Shown in pieces: positions 20,607 through 29,639 of a stretch of 64,000 nt of DNA. The position numbers and the translations under genes were made by a program. Source of the DNA: Prolixibacter sp. NT017 (GTDB lineage Bacteria; Bacteroidota; Bacteroidia; Bacteroidales; Prolixibacteraceae). The number at the start of each line of letters is the position of its first letter. Position 1 is the stretch's first letter. The notes below the pieces were generated by a model, which saw only the letters and a list, made by a program, of their open reading frames with translations, did not search any database and was not told the DNA's origin. Where the stretch lies: NCBI RefSeq assembly GCF_009617875.1, contig NZ_BLAV01000001.1, positions 434,001 to 498,000 on the forward strand. Direction: 5' to 3'.

Positions 20607-22229
20607 ATGAATAACCTGCCGAAATACATGAAATGGTGCTTTTGGGGGATTCTCTTTTTGTTCGTTGCATGTAGTAAAAACTCCGGGGATATTGTACCGA
20701 AGAATGCTTCGCTTTCGTTCATTGAGAGTACCGTTCCCTTGGAAGAACTTTCAACGGATGGCGGAACGATCAGCATTGAAGTGGAATCGTCCTATACAAC
20801 CTGGAATATAAAAGCTGGCGATGCGAAAGAAGGGCAGAAGTTTATCACCCAAATTACTCCGGCTAATGCTGGTTCAGCCTATGAAGAGAACACGCAGACT
20901 TCTGTCAGCATCATATATGGCTCTAATCTGACGAGTACCCAAAATCGTCAGCAGGTTATTATCTCTTCTGTTACGGATAATCTGAGCGATACCATTGTTA
21001 TTATCCAGGCTGCCAAACCTGTCGTGAAACAGAATGTGACAATTGATCCCAGCATCACTTACCAAACTGTGTCCGGGTTTGGCGGTGCTAACGCCATTTG
21101 GGGAACAGATTATCTATCATCTTCAGAAATGGATTTGGCTTTTGGCACAGGAGACAATGATTTGGGACTGTCAATTTTGAGAGTACGGTTGTCTTCTGAT
21201 AAAAACGATTGGGCAGGCCTGGTCAACAGTATTAAAGGTGCCAATGCCCATCATGTGAAAGTATTGGCTACTCCCTGGTCGCCACCTGCTGTATGGAAAA
21301 GTAACAACAGTGTGGATGGCGGTGGTTCTTTGCTGGAGACACATTATGCCGACTTTGTTAATTACATAAATGAGTTCATCCAGTATATGAGCTCACAAGG
21401 TGCTACTGTCGATGTGGTTTCCATACAGAACGAACCCGACTGGAAAGCACCATACGAGGGATGCGAATATACGACTTCGGAGATGTTCAATTTTGTGAAA
21501 AACTATGCCGGTGGCATTAAGGGAGCTAAGGTGCTGGCGGCCGAATCGCTGAATTTCAATCAGGCATATACCGACGATATTTTGAATGACCCGGTTGCCG
21601 CTGATAATCTGGATATTATTGGTGGTCACTTGTATGGAGCGGGCCTTGAACCTTATCCGTTAGCCGTACAAAAAGGGAAAGAAATTTGGATGACGGAACA
21701 CTTATTAAATCTCGATAGCGGTAATAATCCTGATAACTGGACCGGGAATACGGGTGTGAAAACCATTTGGGATGAATCAATGAAGATGGTCAGAGAGATT
21801 CAAACCGCTATGATGGATAACTGGAACGCATACATTTGGTGGTACATTCGTCGTTATTATTCCTTTCTGGGCGATGGTGAAAGAGGAACAACCCGGGGAC
21901 AGATTTTAAAAAGAGGTTATGCCATGTCTCAGTTTGCCAAATTCGTCAGGCCAGGATATGTTCGAATACAAGCCCGGCTTGAGAATACATCATCCGGATT
22001 GATAATTACTGCCTACAAAGGAGACAATAAAATTGTTGTGGCAATTGTTAATCCAACCAATGTGGATGTTCCGGGTGTCAACCTGATCAATTCAACGGTC
22101 GTCTCATCAGCTGTGGCATATACAACCTCAGAGTTTGTCAACCGGAAAATGGAAAATCTGACCCCGGATAATACTAATGTAACTGTGGATATAACTGCCA
22201 ATAGTGTTACAACGATTGTCATTGAATGA
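20607..22229 (+). CDS. GH30 (subfamily 8-like) glucuronoxylanase lipoprotein
   Basis: A 540-residue surface lipoprotein (lipobox LFVAC, Cys22) predicted to cut glucuronoxylan. After the anchor comes a BACON-like beta domain (about 35-135; TDGGTISIEVESSYTTWNIK), then a GH30 TIM barrel. The acid/base is Glu276 in SIQNEPDW and the nucleophile is Glu364 in WMTEHLL. The segment DILNDPVAADNLDIIGGHLYG and the block WWYIRRYYSF then RGYAMSQFAKFVRPGYVRI closely follow subfamily 8 XynC-type enzymes. In those, an Arg in the WYIRR motif contacts the glucuronic acid of the substrate. Known family members cleave xylan at a set position from the methylglucuronic acid. Subfamily placement is by motif recall. 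Confidence 0.88.
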   Translation: MNNLPKYMKWCFWGILFLFVACSKNSGDIVPKNASLSFIESTVPLEELSTDGGTISIEVESSYTTWNIKAGDAKEGQKFITQITPANAGSAYEENTQTSVSIIYGSNLTSTQNRQQVIISSVTDNLSDTIVIIQAAKPVVKQNVTIDPSITYQTVSGFGGANAIWGTDYLSSSEMDLAFGTGDNDLGLSILRVRLSSDKNDWAGLVNSIKGANAHHVKVLATPWSPPAVWKSNNSVDGGGSLLETHYADFVNYINEFIQYMSSQGATVDVVSIQNEPDWKAPYEGCEYTTSEMFNFVKNYAGGIKGAKVLAAESLNFNQAYTDDILNDPVAADNLDIIGGHLYGAGLEPYPLAVQKGKEIWMTEHLLNLDSGNNPDNWTGNTGVKTIWDESMKMVREIQTAMMDNWNAYIWWYIRRYYSFLGDGERGTTRGQILKRGYAMSQFAKFVRPGYVRIQARLENTSSGLIITAYKGDNKIVVAIVNPTNVDVPGVNLINSTVVSSAVAYTTSEFVNRKMENLTPDNTNVTVDITANSVTTIVIE

Positions 22230-22327
22230 TTGATTTAGGAAAACCGGGCATTGAAGTGAGTTTTTATTTAGTATCTGCAATAATTAGCTTGTCAATAGAG
22301 CATCATTTATTGATAACTAAAAACAGG

Positions 22328-22358
22328 ACAGAGCCAGAATTATCCGGGCTCTGTTTTT
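22328..22358 (+). terminator. Rho-independent terminator after GH30
   Basis: ACAGAGCC (22328-22335) pairs with GGCTCTGT (22347-22354) across an 11-nt loop, followed by a run of T. Confidence 0.85.
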
Positions 22359-22440
22359 ACGTTATCCAATTTAAGTCCTGAATATTTCCCTCTTTTTAAA
22401 ACGATTGATAACGAGTAATTTTTTTTAACGGGAAGTTTCG

Positions 22441-22486
22441 TGTCTCAAATTTGAAGTGAAATATCTCAAATCAAAAGTCCATATGG
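22441..22486 (+). promoter_or_regulatory. Candidate HTCS operator B (double direct repeat)
   Basis: TGTCTCAAATTTGAAGTGA is followed by ATATCTCAAATCAAAAGTC with exactly 21 bp between the two CTCAAAT cores. It is the clearest of three related sites. The second half is identical over 15 nt (CTCAAATCAAAAGTC) to the site at 55741. It lies about 330 bp upstream of the symporter gene. Confidence 0.6.
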
Positions 22487-22817
22487 GGTGGTATCGATAA
22501 TTTTAGCCATCTAACTTGATTAAGGATTTTGAATTGAGCCTGATAGTCGTCGAATAATAGAAGATCATGAGGTGTTTAATTCTTTCTCCGCCCGATAAAT
22601 AAAACAGACAAAATGAATCCAGACACTACATGCCTTCTAAACGTAGAACTCCACCGTGATGTGAGTCTTAACAGGAAATTACTCTGGTGAAAAACCGGAA
22701 TTTTATTATGCAATGAGTGTCTCAATTGAGATTGCTTAACAATTCCGAACCAAAAAATCAATTTGTGCAAAACGTGGTGGCTCGTCACATTTGATTGGCA
22801 CGATAAAAAATCTACAA

Positions 22818-24281
22818 ATGAAAACAACTTCTTCGAAAGTTACCGTTCTCGAAAAAATCGGTTACAGCTTGGGTGACCTGGCTGCGAACCTGATTTTTCA
22901 AACCTTAATGACCTTTTTGGCATTCTTTTATACGGACGTATACAAAATTCCACCGGGAACAGCATCAGCCATTATATTCACAGGTGGTATGGTTGGCGCA
23001 TTTTTTAATCCGGTTATGGGCATCATCGCTGACCGGACCAATACACGCTGGGGTAAGTTCCGGCCCTGGATATTATGGACCGCTTTCCCATTCGGTATCA
23101 TTGCCATACTAGCCTTCAGTACTCCCGATTTTAGCCCGGGAGGAAAAATTGCCTATGCGCTGATTACATACATTTTATTGGTTATTACCTATTCAGCGAA
23201 TAACCTGCCTTATGCATCACTGAGTGGCGTACTAACGGGGGATATGGCTGAACGTAACAGTATCTCGTCTTACCGCTTTGTTGCCGTAATGATTGCCCAG
23301 TTTATTGTGCAGGGATTGTTGTTACCCCTCGTACTTATTTTGGGAGATGGAGACAAGACTAAAGGATTTGAACATACAATCGGCATTTTCGCTGTAACCG
23401 GAGTTGTTTTCTTTTTGATCACGTTTCTGACTACCCGCGAACGGGTTGTGCCTAATCCGGAGCAGAAAACCAGTGTAAAAGACGACCTGAAGGATTTGGT
23501 TCGAAACCGGCCCTGGCTCATTATGCTTGTCCTTACCATATTCGTTTTCATCACGTTATCGCTTAAGGGGGGAATGTATGTTTATTATTTTGAAAACTAT
23601 CTGAGTGCGAAACATCTGGCCGATTTCCTTCAGAATATTGGATTCAACGATTTTATTAATGGATTGAACAACTTGCTTATCAGGATGGGACTGCATGGTT
23701 TTACGTGGCCCAAGGATGCCCCGACCTCCGGGTTTAGCCTTTTCAATGGGGGAGGTATCATCATGATGATTGTGGGAATTGCTTTTTCAAAAAGACTGGC
23801 TGATAAATATGGAAAGCGTGATGTTTTTGGAGCTAGCCTGTTTCTTTCGGCTGTGTGCCTGTTGCTTTTCCTGTTTTATGGTCCGCAATCTATTGCGCTG
23901 GTTTTCGGAACTCAACTTGCCCATGGATTCTTTTACGGAATATCAACACCTTTATTATGGGCAATGATTGCCGATGTGGCCGACTATTCCGAGTGGAAGA
24001 ACAAACGCCGGGCAACTGCTATCGTATTTTCGGCCATGATTTTTGGATTGAAAGCCGGGCTTAGTATTGGTGGGGCATTAGTTGCCGGCATATTGGCTGT
24101 ATATGGCTACGATCCACAATTACCAGTTCAATCTCCCGGTACAATTACCGGTATAAAACTATCTGTTAGTGTTTTTCCTGCTTTGACTTTTTGTATCGGG
24201 GTTGCCTTTCTGTTCTTCTATGAGATTGATAAGAAAAAGGAAATCCAAATACAGGAAGAGTTGATGCTTCGAAGAAAATAG
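22818..24281 (+). CDS. GPH-family sugar:cation symporter (xyloside transporter)
   Basis: A 487-residue inner-membrane transporter of the glycoside-pentoside-hexuronide family within the MFS, with about 12 hydrophobic segments. Family signatures are EKIGYSLGDLAANLIFQ at the N-terminus, GIIADRTNTRWGKFRPWIL in the first cytoplasmic loop, and ADVADYSEWKNKRRATA in the second half. The ATG at 22818 is chosen over 22791 because the protein then begins MKTTSSKVTVLEKIGYS as relatives do. Placed before a xylanase and a cytoplasmic beta-xylosidase, it probably carries xylobiose or xylo-oligosaccharides, as XynP/XylP-type proteins do. The 3' neighbour follows after 26 bp. Confidence 0.9.
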   Translation: MKTTSSKVTVLEKIGYSLGDLAANLIFQTLMTFLAFFYTDVYKIPPGTASAIIFTGGMVGAFFNPVMGIIADRTNTRWGKFRPWILWTAFPFGIIAILAFSTPDFSPGGKIAYALITYILLVITYSANNLPYASLSGVLTGDMAERNSISSYRFVAVMIAQFIVQGLLLPLVLILGDGDKTKGFEHTIGIFAVTGVVFFLITFLTTRERVVPNPEQKTSVKDDLKDLVRNRPWLIMLVLTIFVFITLSLKGGMYVYYFENYLSAKHLADFLQNIGFNDFINGLNNLLIRMGLHGFTWPKDAPTSGFSLFNGGGIIMMIVGIAFSKRLADKYGKRDVFGASLFLSAVCLLLFLFYGPQSIALVFGTQLAHGFFYGISTPLLWAMIADVADYSEWKNKRRATAIVFSAMIFGLKAGLSIGGALVAGILAVYGYDPQLPVQSPGTITGIKLSVSVFPALTFCIGVAFLFFYEIDKKKEIQIQEELMLRRK

Positions 24282-24307
24282 AATTTGTAAATAATAGATT
24301 GATTCCT

Positions 24308-25465
24308 ATGAAAATAAACAAAAAACGAAACCAAATCGCCAGGGTGTTGTTGCTCGCCACGATAGTGATAAGTGGCTGTGCAAAGAGCCCGGAAACAAGA
24401 GAAGACCTTACGTTGAAAAATGCATTTGCCGGTAAATTCCATATTGGCACAGCACTAAATATTCCGCAGATACTTGGAAGAGATTCTGGTTCACTGAAGG
24501 TGGTTAAAAAACAGTTTGATGCGATCGTTGCTGAAAATTGTATGAAGAGCGGGCATCTCGAACCCCAGGAAGGTTTTTTTGACTTTTCGACGGCTGATAA
24601 GTTTGTGAAATTTGGATTAGATAATCATTTGTTTGTCACCGGTCATACCTTAATCTGGCATTCTCAGGCTCCTCGGTGGTTCTTTACAGATAGTCTGGGA
24701 CACGATGTGTCGCGTGACGTTATGATTGCGCGGATGAAGAAATACATTTCCACCGTGGTGGAGCACTTCAAAGGAAAAGTTAAAGGATGGGACGTAGTTA
24801 ATGAAGCAGTACTGGACGACGGTTCCTTACGGAAAAGCAAGTTTTACCAAATCATTGGTCCCGATTTTATCAAGCTTGCCTTCGAATTTGCCCATGAAGC
24901 GGATCCCAATGCCGAACTATACTATAACGATTATTCGATGGCCAATCCGCAAAAAAGGGAAGGAGTCATCCGGATGGTAAAAGAACTTCAAAGCGAGGGC
25001 GTCCGGATTGATGGCATTGGCATGCAAGGGCATATTGGATTAACACACCCTGATATTGATGAGTTTGAAAAAAGCCTCGAAGCCTTTGCCGGTTTGGGTG
25101 TGAAAATAAATATCTCCGAATTGGATCTCTCTGTTCTACCTAACCCGGACTTCCATACAGGCGCGAATGTGTCTGACAATTTCAAGTATGATAAGAAATT
25201 GAATCCTTATGCAGAAGCACTTCCCGACAGTGTAGCCCAGGCATTCAACCAGCGCTACCTGGACTTCTTCAAACTCTTTTTGAAACATCAGGATGTAATC
25301 GAACGGGTTACGCTCTGGGGAGTAAACGACGGACAGTCGTGGAAAAATAACTGGCCGGTCAGAGGTCGCACCGATTATCCGCTGTTGTTCGATCGGAATA
25401 ATCAGCCTAAACCTGTAGTAAAAGAAATTATTGATGCGGCAATGAATTATCCGAAAGCCGATTAA
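24308..25465 (+). CDS. GH10 endo-beta-1,4-xylanase lipoprotein
   Basis: A 385-residue xylanase. The open frame extends to a TTG at 24299, but the ATG at 24308 is the natural start and gives signal MKINKKRNQIARVLLLA, then a lipobox VISGC. The catalytic barrel is compact, without the CBM insertions common in gut Bacteroides GH10 enzymes. The acid/base is Glu166 in WDVVNEAV and the nucleophile is Glu271 in INISELDLS. HTLIWHSQAPRWFF and TLWGVNDGQSWKNN are further family blocks. It should be membrane-anchored, giving xylo-oligosaccharides for uptake. It sits between the symporter and the cytoplasmic GH43, 5 bp before the latter. Confidence 0.96.
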   Translation: MKINKKRNQIARVLLLATIVISGCAKSPETREDLTLKNAFAGKFHIGTALNIPQILGRDSGSLKVVKKQFDAIVAENCMKSGHLEPQEGFFDFSTADKFVKFGLDNHLFVTGHTLIWHSQAPRWFFTDSLGHDVSRDVMIARMKKYISTVVEHFKGKVKGWDVVNEAVLDDGSLRKSKFYQIIGPDFIKLAFEFAHEADPNAELYYNDYSMANPQKREGVIRMVKELQSEGVRIDGIGMQGHIGLTHPDIDEFEKSLEAFAGLGVKINISELDLSVLPNPDFHTGANVSDNFKYDKKLNPYAEALPDSVAQAFNQRYLDFFKLFLKHQDVIERVTLWGVNDGQSWKNNWPVRGRTDYPLLFDRNNQPKPVVKEIIDAAMNYPKAD

Positions 25466-25470
25466 TTTAT

Positions 25471-26448
25471 ATGTCAATGAAAAAATCAAGATACCTGGTT
25501 GAACACATGTATACAGCCGATCCGGCAGTACACGTTTTTAATGGCAAACTGTATATCTACCCTTCACACGACATCGATGCGGGCATTCCTGAGAATGATA
25601 ACGGCGACCATTTTGATATGCGTGACTATCACGTATTTTCAATGGACTCCATTGACGGAGAAGTGACTGACCATGGAGTGGCACTGGATGTAAAAGACAT
25701 CCGGTGGGCCGGAAGACAACTGTGGGATTGTGATGCAGCTTTTAAGAATGGGAAATATTATTTGTACTTTCCGTTGAAGGACAAGACTGATATTTTCCGA
25801 ATCGGCGTCGCTGTGAGTGAGAAACCGGAAGGACCTTTCGTTCCGCTTGACAATCCAATCAGAGGGAGTTATTCGATTGACCCCTGTGTTTTTTGTGACG
25901 ACGATGGTACTCATTACATGTATTTTGGTGGCTTGTGGGGTGGCCAATTACAACGCTACCGCGATAACAAAGCCATTGAATGCGGACAGCTTCCCGATGA
26001 CGAACAGCCTGCATTGCCTTCGCGGGTGGTGAAACTCGATGACGATATGCTCGAATTTGGCGAGGAGCCGAAAGCGGTAATTATACTTGACGAAAACGGA
26101 GAGCCGTTGAAAGCAGGTGATAACGAACGCCGGTTCTTTGAGGCATCGTGGATGCACAAATACAAAGGGAAATACTACTTCTCGTATTCAACGGGTGACA
26201 CTCACAAACTGTGTTATGCAGTTGGTGACAACCCTTACGGTCCTTTTACTTACCAGGGAGTGATTCTTACACCGGTGGTTGGCTGGACAACTCACCATTC
26301 CATTGTGGAGTTTAAAGGCAAGTGGTACCTGTTCTATCACGACAGTGTTCCGTCGGGCGGCAAAACATGGTTGCGAAGCATGAAAGTGATTGAACTGGAA
26401 TATACGAAAGAGGGGAGCATTAAAACGATTGAAGGAATAGAAGATTAG
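25471..26448 (+). CDS. Cytoplasmic GH43 (subfamily 1-like) beta-xylosidase
   Basis: A 325-residue single-domain GH43 without a signal peptide, so cytoplasmic. The three catalytic acids are visible: Asp17 (TADPAVHVF), Asp137 (SIDPCVFCDDDG) and Glu224 (RFFEASWMHKYKGKYY). The block IYPSHDIDAGIPENDNGDHF is typical of subfamily 1 enzymes, whose characterised members are beta-xylosidases or exo-oligoxylanases acting on short xylo-oligosaccharides. With the GPH symporter and GH10 in the same operon it completes a transport-and-hydrolyse path to xylose. An ATG at 25477 is an equally possible start. Confidence 0.9.
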   Translation: MSMKKSRYLVEHMYTADPAVHVFNGKLYIYPSHDIDAGIPENDNGDHFDMRDYHVFSMDSIDGEVTDHGVALDVKDIRWAGRQLWDCDAAFKNGKYYLYFPLKDKTDIFRIGVAVSEKPEGPFVPLDNPIRGSYSIDPCVFCDDDGTHYMYFGGLWGGQLQRYRDNKAIECGQLPDDEQPALPSRVVKLDDDMLEFGEEPKAVIILDENGEPLKAGDNERRFFEASWMHKYKGKYYFSYSTGDTHKLCYAVGDNPYGPFTYQGVILTPVVGWTTHHSIVEFKGKWYLFYHDSVPSGGKTWLRSMKVIELEYTKEGSIKTIEGIED

Positions 26449-26546
26449 AATTGAGATACCTAAAGTATCTGTCAGAATAAACATTTCCAAAGTTGTTATA
26501 GAAATAGGTTTAGTTAGTTTTGTTTCAGTTAGATTGACTATTAAAT

Positions 26547-26577
26547 ATCGGAAGCTTCTTTTTAAGGAGCTTCCGAT
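26547..26577 (+). terminator. Rho-independent terminator after the cytoplasmic GH43
   Basis: ATCGGAAGCT (26547-26556) and AGCTTCCGAT (26568-26577) form a perfect 10-bp stem over an 11-nt loop, followed by TATTTATTT. Confidence 0.8.
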
Positions 26578-26798
26578 TATTTATTTAGCACATGTTATTC
26601 TGGTATGTTCATTTACATTCTTCTGCCATTCGGGTTAAAGATATTTCCAGGTAGTTATGAATGACTGTTTATAACAATAAAGTGTACTGTGACGGAATAT
26701 TCAATATCGCCAGAAAGAGTAGTGAATGAGTTGTATAGCTGGGGTTGAACCATCGCAAGAAGATGTTAAATGATGATTAATTTCCGGACGGTGAAAAC

Positions 26799-26922
26799 TT
26801 ATACTGTTCTCTTGTCATCTTTATACTGTTCTCCCACCGTCTTTATACGTTTCTCACCTCACCCTTTATACGTTTCTCGCGGCGTCTTTATACGTTTCTC
26901 TTTCCATCGTTATACGTAGAAA
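26799..26922. repeat. Six-unit tandem repeat, 22-23 bp period, 13-bp core
   Basis: Cores start at 26799, 26821, 26843, 26866, 26888 and 26910. The first two read TTATACTGTTCTC, the next three TTATACGTTTCTC, and the last is diverged (TTATACGTAGAAA). Spacers of 9-10 bp vary in sequence. The period is close to two helical turns, and the array lies between two terminators where no promoter is expected. It is too short in unit and spacer for CRISPR. Function unknown. Confidence 0.9.
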
Positions 26923-27080
26923 GATGGAAACCTTCTGCGTTTAGGTTTTGAACACGAGTGGCAGATGGTTTGGGAATTGTAATTCCGGTGTTTAAAGGTG
27001 GACTTCATTTCACATAAAATTCGCTTTACTCTTATGGCATATAACGACGGAGAGTTTCCTGCTTTTTTTTGAGCTGCAAC

Positions 27081-27113
27081 AAAAAAAGGCCGTCCGAAAA
27101 ACGGACGACCTTT
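27081..27113 (-). terminator. Rho-independent terminator of the minus-strand cluster
   Basis: Read on the minus strand, AAAGGTCGTCCG and CGGACGGCCTTT pair over a 5-nt loop (one G-U pair), followed by a run of T (A at 27081-27087 on the plus strand). It lies 65 bp past the GH95 stop. Confidence 0.88.
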
Positions 27114-27177
27114 GCAGTAGTTGGTTGTTTGATTAAGGTTTGCTTTTATTCCTTATTGCATGTCGTTATTTATCAAA

Positions 27178-29634
27178 CTACATTTTCCTTACTTCAATAA
27201 CATCTCCCTTTCGGGTCGGGATATCATACTCGTATACTTTTTTCAGTTTGGGCAAGTCTAACGGAACTTTTGAGTGTACCAGCGGACTCTTCTGAGGCGG
27301 AATGGCGAAAAAAGGATTGGTATTCTGCCCTTTGGCTTTCTTCAGTCCTTTGCCCTTTAGCGGAACATATGAGCGCAGGCGGCAATTACCTCCGTCGGTT
27401 GAGTGGATGGTTGCGTAGGCCAGTTCACCGTTTTTCCATTTTATATCGACTGTGAAACCACCCCGGGCCCTGAGTCCTGATATGCTACCTTCTTTCCATG
27501 CCGTTGGAAGTGCCGGCAACAGCTGAACGGCGCCATCCTGGCTTTGTAACAACATCTCTGCAATACCCGAGGTACAGCCGAAGTTACCGTCAATTTGGAA
27601 CGGGGGATGGGCATCGAACAGGTTGGGGTAGGTGCCTCCGCCTTCCATTCCTCTCGAATGGTTCACCGGTCTCAGCTGGTCCGTGATTAATTTATAGGCA
27701 TGGTTTCCATCGAGCAGCCGCGCCCAGAGGTTTACTTTCCATCCCATCGACCACCCGGTCGATTCATCGCCGCGTGCCAAAAGCGATGTTCTGGCAGCAG
27801 AAAACAATTTTGGGGTACGGTATGGCGAAATTTGATTCGACGGGTATAAGCCATACAAATGCGATACATGGCGGTGATGATCATTCGGACTATCCCAGTC
27901 GTGCAACCACTCCTGTAACTGCCCCCAGCGCCCGATTTGCATAGGAGGAAGACGTTTGATCGCATCCTGAAGCCGGGCAACAAAGGCATCGTCGGTATGC
28001 AGGATTTTTGCGGCCATGATGGTTTTGCTAAACAGATCGAACGCCAATTGATTATCCATGGTAGCGCCGGCAGTTAAAGAAGTGCTGTGTCCCGGCGGAA
28101 TATGCTCCGGCGAAATGGAGGGACAAACAACCAGCCAGTGATGTTCCGGCTCTTCCACCATGAAATCGAGCAGAAACTTTGCCGCTCCTTTCACTACCGG
28201 GTAGATGGACTTCAGGTATTCTTTATCGCCACCGAAGGCGTATTTGTAGAACAGATGCTGTGAAAGCCATACGCCGCCCATGGGCCACATTCCCCAGTTG
28301 GCTCCGTCTATGGGGCCGGTAATGCGCCAGATATCGGTATTGTGATGGGTTGTCCAGCCACCGGCTCCGTACATATCTTCAGCGGTTTTTATTCCGGTTT
28401 GCGAAAGTTCGCGAACCATCTGAATCAAGGGCTCGTTCATCTCCGTCAGGTTTGTGACTTCCGACGGCCAGTAGTTCATTTCGGTATTGATGTTGATGGT
28501 GTATTTGCTGTCCCATGGTGGGTAAAGCTGGTTGTTCCATATTCCCTGCAGGTTCGCCGGCTGTCCTCCCGGTCGCGAAGAAGAGATGAGCAGGTAGCGG
28601 CCAAACTGGAAGTACAGAGCTACCAGTTGCGGATCATTATCGCCGGCAAATTGCGCAAGGCGAACATCGGTGGGATTTTTCACCGAATCCGTTACTCCCA
28701 GGTCGAGTATTACCCGTTGAAAATATTTCCGGTAGTCGGCTGTGCTGGCTTTCTGTATCTGCTCGTAGCTTTTCTTTAGCGCCTGCTGAAGATAGGAACT
28801 TGCCAAAGCATCGGCATTGCCACTGATGTCGTTGTAGTTTTTAACGTTGGTGGCAATGGAGATGTAGATGGTTGCCGCATCGGCATTGGAAACTTTTACG
28901 ACGGTATCGTTGGCGGATACTGTACCGCCCCGGGGAACCACTTTTACCCGGGCTTCGAATCGGACGGCGCCTTTAACCGTCTCGTGGTCGCTGGTTGTAC
29001 CCGACAGTACGAGTTCGTTGTTACCTTGTGTTGACAGGTTGAGCATTTTAGACGGTCCCGGACGGTCCATTGTGGCGGAAAAGCTGACGGCGCCCGGTTT
29101 ATCGGCCGAAATACGGGCAACAATTACCTGGTCGGGATACGAGGACAGTACATGTGTCGTATAATGTACGCCGTTCACGTTATACCGACTGCTCGCTACG
29201 GCTTTGTCGATGTCGAGTTCACGGTAGTAGTCCGAGTAGTTTTCGTGTCCCGGAAAGGAAAGACGAAGGTTGCCTACCGTTTGGTAGGGCATGCCCTGAG
29301 ACTTTTTGCTGATAAAATCCTGGTTAACCAGTGTCTCTGCTTCTTTGTATTTCCCTTCAAAAATCAATTTGCGGACTTCGGGCAACGCCTCTTTGGCCTT
29401 CAGGTTATCGTTCCGGTTGGGTTGACCGGCCCACACGGAACTCTCGTTCAGTTGAATGGTTTCGTGATTTGGGTCGCCAAAGACCATCGCCCCCAGGCGG
29501 CCATTCCCGACAGGCAGAGCTTCGACCCATTGTTTGGCCGGGTGCAAATACCAAAGCTTCAAAAGTGAGTCGTTTTGGGCGTAGGCACCGGCTACACACC
29601 CCATCACGAGCCAGAATAAAAGGATTCTCTTCAC
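27178..29634 (-). CDS. GH95 glycosidase (alpha-L-galactosidase or alpha-L-fucosidase)
   Basis: An 818-residue secreted enzyme. The start is a GTG at 29634, giving the signal KRILLFWLVMGCVAGAYAQ. The N-terminal beta-sandwich begins WYLHPAKQWVEALPVGNGRLGAMVFG, typical of GH95, followed by the (alpha/alpha)6 barrel. Residues matching the family's catalytic set as I recall it are Asn381 and Asn383 (NINTEMNYW), Glu510 (CPSISPEH) and Asp682 (IDGNFGCTSG). GH95 enzymes hydrolyse alpha-1,2-L-fucosides or, in complex-xylan PULs of Bacteroides ovatus, alpha-L-galactose on arabinoxylan. The xylan setting favours L-galactose; the fucose operon further along keeps fucose possible. It is the last gene of the minus cluster, 5 bp after GH51. 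Confidence 0.9.
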   Translation of the reverse strand: MKRILLFWLVMGCVAGAYAQNDSLLKLWYLHPAKQWVEALPVGNGRLGAMVFGDPNHETIQLNESSVWAGQPNRNDNLKAKEALPEVRKLIFEGKYKEAETLVNQDFISKKSQGMPYQTVGNLRLSFPGHENYSDYYRELDIDKAVASSRYNVNGVHYTTHVLSSYPDQVIVARISADKPGAVSFSATMDRPGPSKMLNLSTQGNNELVLSGTTSDHETVKGAVRFEARVKVVPRGGTVSANDTVVKVSNADAATIYISIATNVKNYNDISGNADALASSYLQQALKKSYEQIQKASTADYRKYFQRVILDLGVTDSVKNPTDVRLAQFAGDNDPQLVALYFQFGRYLLISSSRPGGQPANLQGIWNNQLYPPWDSKYTININTEMNYWPSEVTNLTEMNEPLIQMVRELSQTGIKTAEDMYGAGGWTTHHNTDIWRITGPIDGANWGMWPMGGVWLSQHLFYKYAFGGDKEYLKSIYPVVKGAAKFLLDFMVEEPEHHWLVVCPSISPEHIPPGHSTSLTAGATMDNQLAFDLFSKTIMAAKILHTDDAFVARLQDAIKRLPPMQIGRWGQLQEWLHDWDSPNDHHRHVSHLYGLYPSNQISPYRTPKLFSAARTSLLARGDESTGWSMGWKVNLWARLLDGNHAYKLITDQLRPVNHSRGMEGGGTYPNLFDAHPPFQIDGNFGCTSGIAEMLLQSQDGAVQLLPALPTAWKEGSISGLRARGGFTVDIKWKNGELAYATIHSTDGGNCRLRSYVPLKGKGLKKAKGQNTNPFFAIPPQKSPLVHSKVPLDLPKLKKVYEYDIPTRKGDVIEVRKM

Positions 29635-29639
29635 TGTTA

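Larger units (their letters stand above)
22230..22817. other. Intergenic region ahead of the transporter-GH10-GH43 unit
   Basis: Holds the GH30 terminator at 22328-22358 and the operator-like double repeat at 22441-22486. I see no gene between them and the symporter start at 22818; the open frames on the minus strand have no family features. Confidence 0.6.
26449..27177. other. Convergent intergenic region with terminators and repeat island
   Basis: Between the converging GH43 (plus) and GH95 (minus) genes lie a plus-strand terminator, a six-unit tandem repeat and a minus-strand terminator, each listed separately. No gene is visible. Confidence 0.7.

Noticed and set aside
24299-24307. Upstream TTG start for the GH10 gene
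   Set aside because: ATG at 24308 gives a complete lipoprotein signal; the TTG adds only three residues and sits too close to the previous stop.
26799-26922. Possible CRISPR array
   Set aside because: The repeat core is only 13 bp and spacers 9-10 bp, far below CRISPR dimensions, and no cas gene is nearby.
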